Positions 24,652 to 36,676 of a stretch of DNA of 64,000 bases are shown one piece after another. The DNA comes from Leptodactylus fallax (taxonomy: Eukaryota; Chordata; Amphibia; Anura; Leptodactylidae). The notes beneath the pieces are model-generated. The model made no database searches. It had not been told where the DNA came from and worked only from the letters and a program-made list of their open reading frames with translations. The position numbers and the translations under genes are program-made. The stretch covers positions 1,597,001-1,661,000 of the forward strand of contig CAMRHE010000329.1 in assembly GCA_947044405.1 (NCBI GenBank). The letters are read 5' to 3'. The stretch's first letter is position 1, and every line of letters starts with the position of its first letter.

Positions 24652-26447
24652 GACCCCATACAGTACGGCCTCCATATTATGCCACTATATAGTAGTGTGA
24701 GGGATGCAGCTTGTGCCTGTGGCCATCCTGACATTCCTTTCTCCCAGAGCTCATCCCGCTCCATTGCTGAAAACTTATCTGTAATGGGATGAAACTTCTT
24801 CTTCGTGCCTTATCCAATAGTTATATGCTAAAACTTATGTGACAGGTTTTTACCTAATGATGTTATGTTAATTATACTAATTGCACCTTCTCTCTGTCTC
24901 TGCAATGTATAACAACACCTACAATGTATAGAAACCTCACTATCCTCCAGTAAAGACCAGAATCCATATTGGTCACATACTTGCACCTTGTGACTGTGTG
25001 TATTTATTTGATGTGGCTCATAAAACATTTTATACTAATTTGGACTTCAATACGGTGATACTTAGAGCAGATTGTGCTCACAGAAATTGGCGCCTGTCAC
25101 GTGGGGCTGGAGGTGGCTTGCTATTCACCCTTATAAGCGGACAGGGGGGCAACCTGACAAGGAGGAAAGTTGGAAACTGGTCCACACTGCAGCTGCAAGT
25201 TAAGGAGCCTTATCATGGCCACTTTCTGCTCTCCTCTTGTTTAGTGGTCTCTCTTTATGTCAGGTGAGTTGTAAGAAAAGTTAATCCTCTGGATTTTTAA
25301 GAACCCTGTTTATGAAGTATCTGTATTTGAAGAATGACCAATGTAAAGATTTATTTTTTTATGTGCTGAATCATGTGGAAAGTTGGTAGATTAGGTTATC
25401 CCACCGCCCGTCTCCTCTAGGTTGTGGCTACTGTGTGATTTATTGTGTTTTAGTTAAGCATTGGACGCCCGGGATATATATTTTGAGGTTTTAGGACAAG
25501 ATGTTGGGTCTAATTAAGTGCTAGGTGCCTGGGATATATCTTTCCAGGTTCTAAACAAGAAGGTGCACTGAATTAACTCTGTGTGGGCCGTAAGGTTCAA
25601 GACAGGCATGATTAACACTTAGTGTGCCAAAGGTGAGGTTTTGAGGCAGAAGTTAGGCAAATCCGGAGTAATTTGCCCGGGCGGTGTGTGGAGCTGATCC
25701 CAAGAATAGAGAAATTCCAGCTAAAGAGATTGTAAGAGCTAAAGAGGATGCTGATGCAGTGAAGGGGTGCCAGAAAATGTTCAGAAAGGCTGGTAAGCCT
25801 AAGACAGGATGTTTAGATGTTGCCAAAGCTTAAGATGCAAAATGATGGAACATTGAATGCTGAAACTTGGAGAAATGTGTTAATATACAAATAAAGGACG
25901 GTTATCATACAAAGGTTTGGACAGACAAAGCAATGTGTTGGTAGAAAGTGCACAAGGGTTGATTTAAGTCCATTGAGAACACACAAAGGATTTGGTATCA
26001 GTGTTTCAGATATGGTAAGCAAGAGGAAGGGCGTAGCCCTAGTCCTATATTTTGAGTACTTTTAGTAACCTCATTGAATTGTTTGTAATTCTGGAGTTCT
26101 TGAGTATTGAATTTACTTGGGATTACTTTGGGATTGTATAAAAAAGTGCTGACACTTTAAAAACTATGTATTGCAGGGTCTGCTGGGCTATATAGTTCCA
26201 CAGGTGAGAACCTGGGAGTTTGAGACAGCGCAGCTATGTGTGGGATGAGCTTGATAAGGGAAAACAAACCTCACACTGTTGGATTGTCTTGTTCTGTCCT
26301 TGACTAGTAGTCTCTTCCACTGTATTCAGAACGTAAAGTAATTTGATAGATGAATATGATTGTTTATAACAAGGTTTAGACAATGAAGAAGGTGAAGCAC
26401 CATTGTTAATACAGATTTTGAGTTTTGGAAATACTGAACAGTAAGCT
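24652..26447 (+). repeat. Unit A2 downstream flank
   Basis: Paralogous to 1693-3120 and 4545-4790, and to 41712-42812. Keeps the uninterrupted version of the region that is locally duplicated in A1. From about 26275 to 26447 it is unique within the window. The exon-like frame is annotated separately. Confidence 0.75.
24998..25267 (+). other. Exon-like open frame ending at a splice donor, copy 2
   Basis: 89 codons aligned with the frame at 42057-42311: both share FNTVILRAD, GGGLLFT, GQGGNLTRRKVGNWS and HFLLSSCLVVSLYV, followed by CAG|GTGAGTT here. Five codons present here (RLSRG region) are absent from copy 3 without loss of frame. A candidate exon of an unrecognised gene. Against this: no homologous partner exon is identified and the first ATG differs between copies. 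Confidence 0.3.
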
Positions 26448-26616
26448 CAGGGTCGGACTGGCCCACCGGGGGACCAGTGAGTCTGTGGCCTACAAGCTAA
26501 GCACCGATACTTACCTGCTCTCCGGCGCCTCCTGCTTCTTCCTTCTCCAGGCACACATAATGTCACATCAGTGCACCCGGGGCAAGAAGGAGTGGGACCG
26601 GGGAGCAGACAGGTAA

Positions 26617-26896
26617 GTATTTTATTTATTTATTTATTATGCTTACTTATATAGCACCATCATATTCCAAAGCACTTTACAGACATTGTCAGTCACTGTC
26701 CCATATAGGGCTCACAATCTACATTCCCTGTCAGTATGTCTTTGGAGTGTGGGAGGAAACCGGAGTACCCGGAGGAAACCCACGCAAACACGGGGAGAAC
26801 ATACAAACTCCTTGCAGATGTTGTCCTTGGCAGGATTCAAACCCAGGACTCCAGCACTGCAAGGCTGCAGTGCTAACCACTGAGCCACCGTGCTGC
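26617..26896 (-). mobile_element. V-SINE (tRNA-derived head, L2-like tail)
   Basis: On the minus strand it starts GGCAGCACGGTGGCTCAGTGG, an A-box-like promoter at 26887-26869, and has a B-box, GGGTTTGAATCC, at 26844-26833. The conserved centre (GTATGTTCTCCCCGTGTTTG, TTTCCTCCCACACTCCAAAG) is the V-SINE hallmark. The tail, TATGATGGTGCTATATAAG, resembles the 3' end of the L2 LINE in this window (39355-39380). Non-coding RNA polymerase III retroelement. Confidence 0.88.
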
Positions 26897-27541
26897 CTTT
26901 CACCCAATCTACTATAGGGGGGACCAGTGAAGGAGCCACTGAATGGGTATACAGTGTCCCCTTCACTATTCCGTCCCCATACAGTTTCCCCTTCACTGGT
27001 CCCCTATACTGTATGGGGACTATTGATGGAGCCATTATATTGTGGGGGGGGGCGATGACAGAGGCGAATTGCCTGGGGGACATTAAAGGGGTTGTCCAGG
27101 ATAACTTTTTTTGTTTTTTTTTTAATTTCGCGAGGGCAGGTGAAAAAAAAACAAAACAAAGAAAAAACCCCAAACTTTCTCTCCTGTCCCCAGTGTCTCC
27201 CAGCGTGGTTTGGTCCTGCAGATCTGTTGGTTTCTTCCAGCGGAAGTTCCCTCTGCACGTGACTACCTGTGACGTCACGTGACCCCTGAGGCCAATCAGC
27301 AGCCTAAGGGAAGGGACCTGGGACGTCACAGCCAGTGAGGACTTCTGGCAAAAGAATACAGCAGAGCTTCAGGACTTGACCGTGCTGGGAGGACACCGGA
27401 GCACACGGGACAGTTGGGTATGTTTTTATTTGGGGGGGGGGGGAGTAGGGGGGTTCACCACTCCTGGACTAATTATGAAAAAGAAAAAAATTATTCTGGA
27501 CAACCTCAATAAAGTGTGGGGCATTAGGGGGGGTTTATTAA

Positions 27542-27952
27542 AGGGCTTGTCCACGCATAATTTGTTATGGTTTATCCTCAGGATAGGCCATAAATACCTG
27601 ATCTGTACGGGGCCAAGCCCGAAACAATCAGCTGTACGGAGCCACTTCTGGCGCCCGTCCTGTACACAGTATGGGGCCAGAAGCAGAAAGCTCTGTCCAC
27701 TGTATAGGGGCCGGGCACCTTCACTGCATCTCAGCACTTATTAAAGTCAGTAGGAGCTGAGCTGCAGTGAAGGCGCTGGGCGACTAAACAGTGGATGGAG
27801 CTTTCTGCTTCCGGCCCTGTGTTGTGTACAGAACAGGCACCGGAAGGGGCTCCGTACAGCTGATTGGACAATATGTCAGCCCTCTAGTGATCAGGTATTT
27901 ATGTGCTATTCTGAGCATAGGCCATAAAAAAGATTAACCCTGGACAATCCCT
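27542..27952. mobile_element. TTAA-target MITE (piggyBac-like), copy 2
   Basis: Ends AGGGCTTGTCCA and TGGACAATCCCT with TTAA at 27538-27541 and 27953-27956. Inverted relative to the copy at 19217-19627, as expected from the inverted hAT bodies. A further related end pair brackets about 27087-27500 but is degraded on its right side. Confidence 0.5.
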
Positions 27953-28524
27953 TTAATATGCCCCACACAGGATGTTAGCCCCCATCATTGCTCCCACACA
28001 ATATAATAGCTCCATCACTGTTCCCCATACGGTATGAAGGACCAGTGAAGTGGCCATAAAAAAATGTGGCCCAGACAACCCCTTAAAAGAGGTAGTCCAT
28101 AAACTAGAGCAACCACTGTGGCGGCCACCAGGGATGTGTAAAAATAAAATTTTTTTTCAAAAAAAAAGGCACACTCACCTGTCCCCAGCACCCCGTAGTC
28201 TCCCACATGTGTCTGTTCAGTCTCATGACGGCGCCTTATTTCTAGAAATCCTGTACCTAATTGGTCTCAGCGGTCATTTGAGGTGCAGGACTCCCAGCAA
28301 GAAGGCGCCTGCACAAGACTGAATGGACACTGACAGCGGACAACAGCGCAACGGGTACAGGTGAATATGCTTTATTTATTTTTTAATTTTACACCTCGCC
28401 TACGGCACATGGCTTCCTCCAATTCCTGGAGGACAGGCCATCAATATTACATCTGCAGGGATACAACACCAGGACCTCTGCAGATCAGCTTTTCCAGGAC
28501 AGAGTGGCTACAGGTAATGGTAAC

Positions 28525-29215
28525 TGAACTAAAAGCACTCACTGAAACAGTGTAAAATGGCTGAGGGTAAGCCCGCTGTGCCTTTGGTATAGCACACAAC
28601 TATGGTCTGATCTGGAGAGCAAGAGCTTTCCTTACGTCTAATGATAAGCCCATAAAGAATTTCCAGGCTGTTCAGAAACTGATGGAGGCCCTGCTGTTAC
28701 CCAAACAGGTGGGTATAGTCAAAGTTACGACACACACTAAAGCTGATACAAAAGAAAGCAGAGGTAACGTGTGGGCAGATGCTGCCACCAAACTAGCTGC
28801 ACAAAAGCCTAGGGAACATGGCTCAACACAGGTGGTCACCATACTGGACCAAAAATGCAGCACCGATCCGGCCCAGAAGAAAAGAAGACATGGGAGCAAA
28901 AAGTGATGGCCAGTGGTAATAGAGTATGTTTAGTGAGAGTATTATTGCCATTGATGCCGCAAGCAGCTCATTCTCAAATACAACACTCAAAAACAGCCAT
29001 ATGTGACCTGGTGAGCAAACGATGGGTAGCTCCAGGTTTTAGCACCACTGCAGCCAGATATGTGCAAGCCGGCATAACATTTGCCAGGCACAATGTAGCC
29101 AAAAAGTAAAGGTTCCTCAGAAACACACCCCAAAGCCTTTGTACCCATTCCAGAGATTGCAGGTTAATTATGCAGTTACCAAAGGTTGGAAGTAGTGGAA
29201 GAGTGAAGAAATCAG
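28525..29215 (+). pseudogene. ERV pol fragment (RNase H to integrase start), copy 2
   Basis: Repeats the 6181-6510 RNase H fragment with the same stop codons, then reads on through AADAATKLAAQ-like text into an integrase N-terminal region (SKRWVAPGFSTTAARYVQAG, ARHNVAKK), with further stops. Ends where the 3' end of the PLE begins. Broken and without env or LTR. Confidence 0.65.
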
Positions 29216-29506
29216 GCAATACCTTTTAGAGGCTAACTGAGCATATTTGATGGTAAGCTTCTGGAAGTACTTGCTTCCTTCATCAGACATGGTGTTATAC
29301 AAGAACTGAAAATTCACAGATTTTTTTATACCCTATAGGCATGGGCCTTCAAAGGATTTTAGAATCCTTAAATAAACCAAAATGCAATCTAAGTAGAAAA
29401 GTTATTTACAACCGGTCAAAAAATAAACAATCTGAAAAGTTGTGGTGTGTGACAGAGGGATCCGTTATCTGTTTGCAATGAGCTGGTGGTTTGTGACCCT
29501 CATAGT
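29160..29506 (-). other. 3' region of the PLE with a hammerhead-like core
   Basis: Downstream of the PLE frame. At 29286-29280 (minus) is CTGATGA, then a stem GGAAG..CTTCC (29278-29274 with 29267-29263) and AGAAGC in place of GAAA, followed by the GTTAGCCTCTAAAAGGTAT word near 29238-29220. One conserved-box mismatch makes it probably inactive. Hammerheads are known in PLE long repeats (established knowledge). Confidence 0.45.
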
Positions 29507-31741
29507 TCATACATAGTGTGACATGAAGCTGGCATGAATATTAAGTACAAATTGCAGAGTTTGAAATTTTTGCATAAACTTGTACTCCCATTCTTTCCTT
29601 TCCTTCTGCATCTTAAAATGTCCCATTAAAACCACAACCTGCAAATCTTCAATAGAGTGGTTTTCTCCGGAGAAATGTGCAGCCATTGGGAGATCTGTTC
29701 TGCTGTTATTAATGTTGAATCTGTGTGAGTTCATGCGCTGACTAAGTCTCTGCCCTGTTTCTCGCACATAGAGGCCTGTGGTGGGACATTGCACACACAT
29801 TATGAGGTACACCACATTGGAAGACCTGCAGGAGAATGTCCCCATAATTCTGTGCACCTGTTGTGACTGTGGGATAGGTACACTGTCAGCGGTGTGGATG
29901 TGCCTGCAGGTCATGCACCTTTTTTGCAGGCAAGGTGAGGTGTCATTTTCAGTTAAGGCCTTCAGGGCACTCCGGACAATAATATGCCTCAGGTTTGGTG
30001 GTTGTCGAAAGGAAAGGAGAGGGGGGACTGGAAATATGTCCTTGAGTCTGTTGTCGCTATGTAGCACAGGTTGGACCTCCTTGGCAATCCTTCATAGGAT
30101 CTCCAGTTGTGGGTTGTAGGTGACAACTAGGGGCACTCGGGCATCTTTCTGGGTCTCTTTATATGTGAGCAGACTGTCTCTGTTAATGGCTGCTGCTTTG
30201 TTTAATTGGTTGTCCGTCACTTTTGGTTTGTATCCCAATCGGAGAAATTTCATCCTCAGATCCAGGAGGTGCTTGTCCAGGTCTGCTTTGTTGGAGCAAA
30301 TACGATCGTATCGTATAGCCTGGCTGTAGATGATAGATTGTCTTGTGTGCTTGGGGTGGAAGCTGTCGTTTCTCAGGTAGGCCGTTCTGTCTGTGGGTTT
30401 GTGGTATATTGATGTGAGTAGCCGGTGGTCTTTAATGTATATTGTGGTATCCAGAAAGTGAATTTCACTCCCTGAATAGCTAAGTTTAAGGTTGATGGTC
30501 GGGTGAAAGTCATTGAAGTCATTATGGAATTGAAGTAGGGCCTCCTCACCTGCAGTCCAGATGACAAGGATATCATCGATATAACAAAGGTAAATCATAG
30601 GTTTGGTGGTGCATGTTGATAAATATGCTCCTTCCAGTTCTGCCATAAAGAGATATGCATACTGGGGTGCACATCTGGTCCCCATTGAAGTTCCCATTCG
30701 CTGTAGATATAGATCCTCTCCAAAGGTAAAATGGTTGTGGCTAAGGATGAATTGTATGAGCTGCGTTACTGGTTCTGTTGGGAGGTTTTGTTTTTCCAGG
30801 TGTACCCGACATGCTGCAACTCCATCCTTGTGGGGAAAGTTGGTATACAGGGATTCCACATCCATGGTGGCCAAAATGGTACCCTCAGGTAGTGGACCCA
30901 GGGCATTCATTTTGTTAAGAAGGTCAGTGGTGTCCTGGATATAGCTTGGAGTATCCCTGACAAGGGGTTTTAGGAGATTTTCCACCCAACCCGAGATCTT
31001 TTCTGTCAGTGTCTCAATGCCAGAAATGATAGGCCTCCCAAGGTTGCCATCTTTGTGTATCTTTGGGAGCATATAGAAGCAGCCCGGCCTGGGATTCTCT
31101 GGGATAAGCCCTTTTACCTGATTCTGGATTGAAAACTTCTTGATCATATTCTTTAGTTCTTTCATATAGGCCTTTGTGGGATTATTTACAAGTTTGGAGT
31201 AATGGATGGGGTTTGACAATTGCCTGTTTGCTTCTTGGATATAGTCTGAGGTGTTCATTATGACTATTGCGCCCCCTTTGTCAGCTGGTTTTATTATTAT
31301 ATCCTGATTTTCTTTCAGTGAAGTAATAGCCTTCTGTTCCTGCAGGGTTAGGTTATGCGCCTGTTTCTTTTGTTTCTCCAGGATTTCTGATTTTACTTTG
31401 CTTCTGAAACAGTCAATATATTTATCCAGTGCTGTGTTAGTTCCAGGGCGTGGGGTCCAGGTAGATTTTTTGGTAGGATTCCTTATGGGCTGTTCCATCT
31501 CAGTGTCGCTGCTGTATGGAAGGTCTTTGTCATAAAAATATTCCCTCAATCTCATTTTTCTGAAAAACTCCTCCATATCATTGCAGAGTTTGATATGGTC
31601 AGTGTGAAGTGTGGAAGGTATGAGTACATGCTTGTGTGTGTTGATCTCTTTATAGGATGACCTCAGGCATTTCTGGTACAGATATGTTTCACGATCTCCG
31701 TTCCCTACTACTGGACAAATAGCGTCCCCTTCATATATCAC
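29507..31741 (-). pseudogene. Penelope-like element ORF (RT + GIY-YIG), one in-frame stop
   Basis: One continuous frame of 744 codons from 31741 with a single TGA at 30094-30092. Blocks in order: IIKPADKGGAIVIM, CFYMLPKIHKDG, LGRPIISGIETL, ATMDVESLYTNFP (RT motif A Asp), GTSMGTRCAPQYA, YLCYIDDILVIW (motif C), EIHFLDTTIYI, a zinc-type linker (CLQKRCMTCRHI) and the GIY-YIG domain (VVYLIMCVQCP, GLYVRETGQRLSQRMNSH). The stop separates RT from linker and endonuclease. The 5' end meets L1 sequence near 31750 and is probably truncated. PLEs use the endonuclease for target-primed insertion. A young copy judging by frame integrity. Confidence 0.9.
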
Positions 31742-31754
31742 TTATAGGCCGCAA

Positions 31755-33242
31755 CACAGAGATTAAAATGACACTAATTCCAAAGCTCCTCTACTTCTTC
31801 GAGACTCTACCTGTAGCTGTTCCTCTGAACTACATTCCCTCTAAAAGGCTCTCTTCTATTTTATATTGAATACGAAGAATCATCATAATCCATGCTCTGT
31901 TATGTTGGCTGGTAAAACTGAGGGGGGGTCTAGCGGTGCCACATCTCCTTCATTACTACTGGGTGACCCATTTACGATGTACTCCATTTTGGGCAGCTTC
32001 CCAAGCTTACACCAAGTGGGATGAAATTGAAAAGCTCTGGTTAGTACCAGTTCATCCTAATGCTTTCTTGTGGTTTAGGTCATCCTCCCTGCCTGCCACC
32101 CCCCTTTTAGGACCCATCCGTTTTACTAGAGCTATCTGGCTTACATGTCATAAGCTTCTTCCACTCGCCTCACAAAACTCCTCTATGGTCTCCTTTCTCT
32201 TTAACCCTCTCCTCCCGGGAGGACCGACGTCTGCTATGATTTGATTGACCCGTTGATTTTGGAGCTCAGGCCCTTTGATTAGTTCACCTCTACCTTGCAC
32301 TTACCCACTACTGAATGGTTTCACTACCAGCAGATAGTCCACTTCATGATTACTCTTTTTGGTGCCCCGTGGGTATCCGTCCCCACCGATTTTGAGAGGA
32401 TATGCCGGGCTGGTACCTCCAAGAAGGGCCTGATCTCGGATATATATCGGTTACTCTCCTCTCGAGAGGGACAGACCCCCCTTGCCCACAAATCCATCTA
32501 AGCAGATCTCAAACACTCAAAAGCAGACCATATAGTCCCGCAAAGGTAAGTCATCCACATGTATAACCTTTTGTGAGACCCAGTAGAAAATCTTAATGCA
32601 ATGGTACCATTCCCTGGCCCTACTGCATGCTCTTAGTGTCCCTTCCACCTGCTGGAGGTGCCTCTCAGCGTTGGGTACATTGTATCATATCTTCTGGGAT
32701 TGCTTTTTAATCTTGCACAGAAGTTAAAGCCCTGACTGATGCACGATTTATACAAGGTGTCCAGCAGGACCCACTCATCTACTTGCTTAATCTACCTCCC
32801 TGACACCTTGGTAAAAAGACATCTAACCTGTTCTTATACCTCTGCACTGCTGATAAAATGCTTGTGGCTCTCCACTGGAAAAGCGTGCATCCTCCTACGG
32901 GCCCTGCTCTTGTTGCTTGTATTAAAGATGTATGTAACCTGGAATACCTGACTGCCACACTCAACATTACCATGGAAGCATTCCAATCTATCTGATCCCC
33001 ATTGTATATACATTGTATCCTTCAAGGTCTCTGATCCCTCTTCCCGCCCTTTCCTGTTTACATACTTGTTGTCTCCCCTATGTCCTCTATGACCTGTGTC
33101 TAATACTTTGGTTCAATTATTTCTATGATTGTTCTTGATTGGCAACTGTTCTGCTACATCACTTTATGTTAGTTTGGTTTTCTTTTGTCATTTTGTAAAA
33201 CTTTATAAAATTAATAAAAATTAGTTTAAAAAAAAAAAAAAG
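31755..33242 (+). pseudogene. L1-like (Tx1-type) LINE 3' end with poly(A)
   Basis: Broken frames read MTLIPKLLYFFETLP, LAVPHLLHYYWVTHLRC, WDEIEKLW and, later, CWRCLSALGTLYHIFWDC and VCNLEYLTATLNITMEAFQS, the C-terminal region of L1 ORF2 after RT. The 3' UTR ends with TTATAAAATTAATAAAAATTAG and a poly(A) run at 33228-33241. It is a 5'-truncated insertion not contiguous with the L1 5' parts at 12374 and 62143. Confidence 0.8.
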
Positions 33243-33860
33243 AAAAGACGTTTTTGAAAGCAGTGAAACACAAATGGTGAGTCAGGATTTTGTGTGTTCC
33301 TCTTCCTCCTCTGTTGTAACACATAATTTACCATGCTGTCTTTCCATACTGTCAATCTTGTCTTATTCAGTAACAGAGATCCCATTCTCTAGTAGTTGTG
33401 TGGCATCTGCTGAGAGAGATATTACTTATAGCCCAAGACTTCCTCTTCTTGATGAGTTGGATGAGACCTGCTATTGTTTTCTGGATGTAGAGTTGGAAGA
33501 TGGAGTGTTAATAGAGGTAGTAGTGGTGATGGGGTGTGCTACTGATGGTAATGTTGGTAGGAGCACTAGGGGGAAATCTGTTGGGAACTGTTAGAGCATA
33601 TAGGAATCCCATTGTCATGGTGAGTCACAAAAATATGGGGAAGATGATATTACTGAATGCAATGATAATTCTATTACAGATAAGACCTGGCAACTAAGTC
33701 AGGGTGACATAAGAGGGTGATGGCAGCTGCAATAGTAAGAATTCCATCTGTTGTGCAGCCCCAAAATCTAAAAGACCTGCCTGGGGTATGTCTAAGGCAA
33801 GCTCAGGTGGGGGTGGCACTGGCAGACACGTATCGTACTTCTGCTGGCTTTGGCGGTAGC
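33243..33860. other. Unrecognised sequence with a 106-codon frame
   Basis: A plus-strand frame at 33274-33594 (MVSQDFVCSSSSS...) is Ser/Val-rich with an acidic stretch (LLDELDETCYCFLDVELED). I do not recognise it. It lies just upstream of a BED-finger fragment and could be the N-terminal part of the same hAT-type or ZBED-type gene; that is inference. Confidence 0.3.
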
Positions 33861-34061
33861 AGCTATGTGCGGTCATCTCCCATATGGGTATTTTTTTGTA
33901 CATTACCTAATTACAAATCAGTGACAAAGTCCAAGATCTGCAAGCAGATAAATAACCATGGGCATACAGGATCACATGTAGGAACTAGGTCTCTCCGTAC
34001 TCACATGAAATGGCAAAACCAGCTCATTTGGCAAAATGGAATTGGCAGTGGCACCAAGTGA
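33861..34061 (+). pseudogene. BED-type zinc-finger fragment
   Basis: The frame reads SSPIWVFFCTLPNYKSV, KSKICKQINNHGH and GTRSLRTHMKWQNQLIW, the layout of a BED finger (aromatic W.FF, C-x2-C, then L..H....H) from hAT transposases or ZBED proteins. The first zinc-ligand Cys is Ser (KSKIC), so it is probably non-functional. No downstream transposase core is visible before 35110. Confidence 0.5.
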
Positions 34062-35111
34062 GGAAGACCATTCTATTATTTCTCTCCATGATCGTCTTTC
34101 CTGACAGGTCACATCCACACCTAGCACATTGTCATCTTTGTTATCATTATCATTTCCATGTCAACATCAGTAGGCACACTGATGGTCTGTAAATTGTCAC
34201 TCTTCCAACGCGATGTTGCTGTGGCATGTGCTCCCATATAGGGATAACTAGTAGGATAATCCAGGTTCTTTTCTTGCTGGCAGGCCAGGCAAATAAATAG
34301 ATAATGCTGATGTCACAAATTTTTCTTCTTATTTTGTAATTGAAAGAGACTGTGAAAACACAAGTGGTTGCTGTCTCCAGGGGGTCTTATGGGGAGCTCA
34401 ACCTGTGGTTAATTGTTGTAATTACTTGATTCTGTTCTGTGCAATAGGGGTCAAATTAAACCCAACCCTTCTGTGCTGCCTGTAGAATGTACAAGAAATA
34501 TATACGGCCCCTAAGAATAAGCTGTTGTATATCACTGGTAAAAGAGTAATTTATAAAGCTTGGCAAAAGTAATTATTGACTCCCTGACTTAAAAGGGGAT
34601 TCTAGCTATAAAATGTCTCTCAAGGGCTGCAAACAGTTGTAGAAAACAAAAGCATTTATGCTCAACTCCATCAATCCACTGCCAGTACCACAATGGGTGG
34701 GTCAGTGCTGTGGCCATTGATTAGCTGAGCAGGCATTTTCAGCCATTTCCCGCTATTGTGGGAACAGCAGCAGGCAACTGGTAGACACGAGAATAAACTC
34801 TCTTGTTTTTTCGGCCCTGTACTTTCAAACAAAGTCGCGAGAATTCACTGCCAGCGAGAAATGAGAAGGGGCTGAAGGGGCGGTGAGAAGTGATGATGCA
34901 ATGGGTGCTTGCAGAAGAGAAAGTGCGCCCCGAGTGCTCATTTACATACATGAAGAAACAAATTATCTTGGAATCGGCTGGGAGAAGAAAACAAGGAAAG
35001 GTAGGAGAAGAATGGCCTTTTTAAAGGCCATTCCAACGTGCCATATATATATATGCAGGTGTATGTATGTGTACATGTGCATGCTGACACAGATATATTT
35101 ACATTCATTTA
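34062..35111. other. No gene recognised
   Basis: AT-rich sequence with a short TATATATA run near 35045-35055. No conserved frame, inverted terminal repeat or RNA gene seen. The TA at 35110-35111 is the target site of the next element. Confidence 0.5.
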
Positions 35112-36656
35112 CAGTGGGGAAAAAAGTATTTAGTCAGTCACCAATTGTGCAAGTTCTCCCACTTAAAAAGATGAGAAAACATATCTAGAAAATCACATTG
35201 TCTGATTTTTTAAGAATTTATTTGCAAATTATGGTGGAAAATAAGTGGTCACCTACAAACAAGCAAGATTTCGGGCTCTCACAGACCTGTAACTTCTTCT
35301 TTAAGAGGCTCCTCTGTTCTCCACTCATTGCTTGTAGTAATGGCTCCTGTTTGACATTGTTATCAGTATAAAAGACACCTGTCCACAACCTCAACCAGTC
35401 ACACTCCAAACTACACTATGGTGAAGACCAAAGAGATGTGGAAGGACACCAGAAACAAAATTGTAGACCTTCACCAGGCTGGGAAGACTGAATCTGCAAT
35501 AGGCAAGCAGCTTGGTGTGAATAAATCAACTGTGGGAGTAATAATTAGAAAATGGAAGACATACAAGAACACTTGATAATGTCCCTCGATCAGGGGCTCC
35601 ACGCAAGATCTCACCCCGTGGGGTCAAAATGATCACAAGAACGGTGAGCAAAAATCCCAGAACCACACGGGGGGACCTAGTGACTGACCTGCAGAAAGCT
35701 GGGACTAACGTAACAAAGGCTACCGTCAGTAACACACTACGCCGCCAGGGACTCAGATACTGCAGTGCCAGACGTGTCCCCCCTGCTTAAGCCAGTACAT
35801 ATCTGGGCCCGTCTGAACTTTGCTAGAGCGCATTTGGATGTTCCAGAAGAGTATTGGGAGAATGTCATATGGTCAGATGAAACCAAAGTAGAACTGTTTG
35901 GTAGAAACACAACTCGTCGTGTTTGGAGAAGAGTGAATGTTGAGTTGCATCCAAAGAACACCATACCTACTGTGAAGCATGGGGGTGACAACATCATGTA
36001 TGGGGCTGTTTCTCTGCAAAGGGACTAGGATGACTGATCCGTGTACATGACAGAATGAATGGGGCCATGTATTGTGAGATTTGAGTGCAAACCTCCTTCC
36101 ATCAGCAAGGGCATTGAAGATGAAACGTGGCTGGGTCTTTCAGCATGACAATGATCCCAAGCACACCGCCAGGACAACGAAGGAGCGGCTTCGTAAGAAG
36201 CATTTCAAGGTCCTGGAGTGGCCTAGCCAGTCTCCAGATCTCAACCCCATAGAAAACCTTTGGAGGGAGTTGAAAGTCCGTGTTGCCCAGCAACAGCCCT
36301 AAAACATCACTGCTCTAGAGGAGATCTGCATGGAGGAGTGGGCCAACATACCAGCAACAGTGTGTGCCAACCTTGTGAAGACTTACAGAAAACGTTTGAC
36401 CTCTGTTATTGCCAACAAAGGATATATAACAAAGTATTGAGATGAACTTCTGTTATTGACCAAATATTTATTTTCCACCATAATTTGCAAATAAATTGTT
36501 TAAAAATCAGACAATGTGATTTTGTGGATTAGTTTTCTCATTTTGTCTCTCATAGTTGAGGTCTACCTATGATGTCAATTACAGGCCGGCCTCATCTTTT
36601 TAAGTGGGAGAACTTGCACAATTGGTGGCCGACTAAATACTTTTTTTTTCCCAATG
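35112..36656 (+). mobile_element. Tc1-like element B, inserted in a zinc-finger gene intron
   Basis: Ends CAGTGGGGAAAAAAGTATTT and AAATACTTTTTTTTTCCCAATG with TA on both sides (35110-35111, 36657-36658), long inverted repeats, and a broken transposase from [14 protein letters not shown] (35419) through [22 protein letters not shown] and [14 protein letters not shown]. At least three frameshifts and stops. It sits 20 bp inside the intron after the KRAB-like exon at 36677-36800, antisense to that gene. Confidence 0.9.
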
Positions 36657-36676
36657 TATATAGTAATGTCTATTAC

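Larger units (their letters stand above)
26448..28524. mobile_element. hAT-type element, one end missing
   Basis: Begins CAGGGTCGGACTGGCCC, the same terminus as at 22975 of the intact hAT. Its body from about 26900 to 28524 is the reverse complement of 18510-20060, so it is a related element in inverted orientation. The other terminus (about 190 bp) is replaced by ERV pol sequence at 28525. Contains a V-SINE and a TTAA MITE; no transposase. Confidence 0.7.

Noticed and set aside
23194..24764. Frames of 436-519 codons rich in Ser, Leu and Pro on the minus strand, and Arg/Glu-rich frames on the plus strand
   Set aside because: They coincide exactly with the GA minisatellite; all frames are open because of composition, and there is no domain or codon bias. 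The same holds at 1130-1808 and 41141-41826.
26833..26896. Possible tRNA gene with A and B boxes
   Set aside because: It is the head of a V-SINE; followed by SINE core and tail, and does not fold as a full tRNA.
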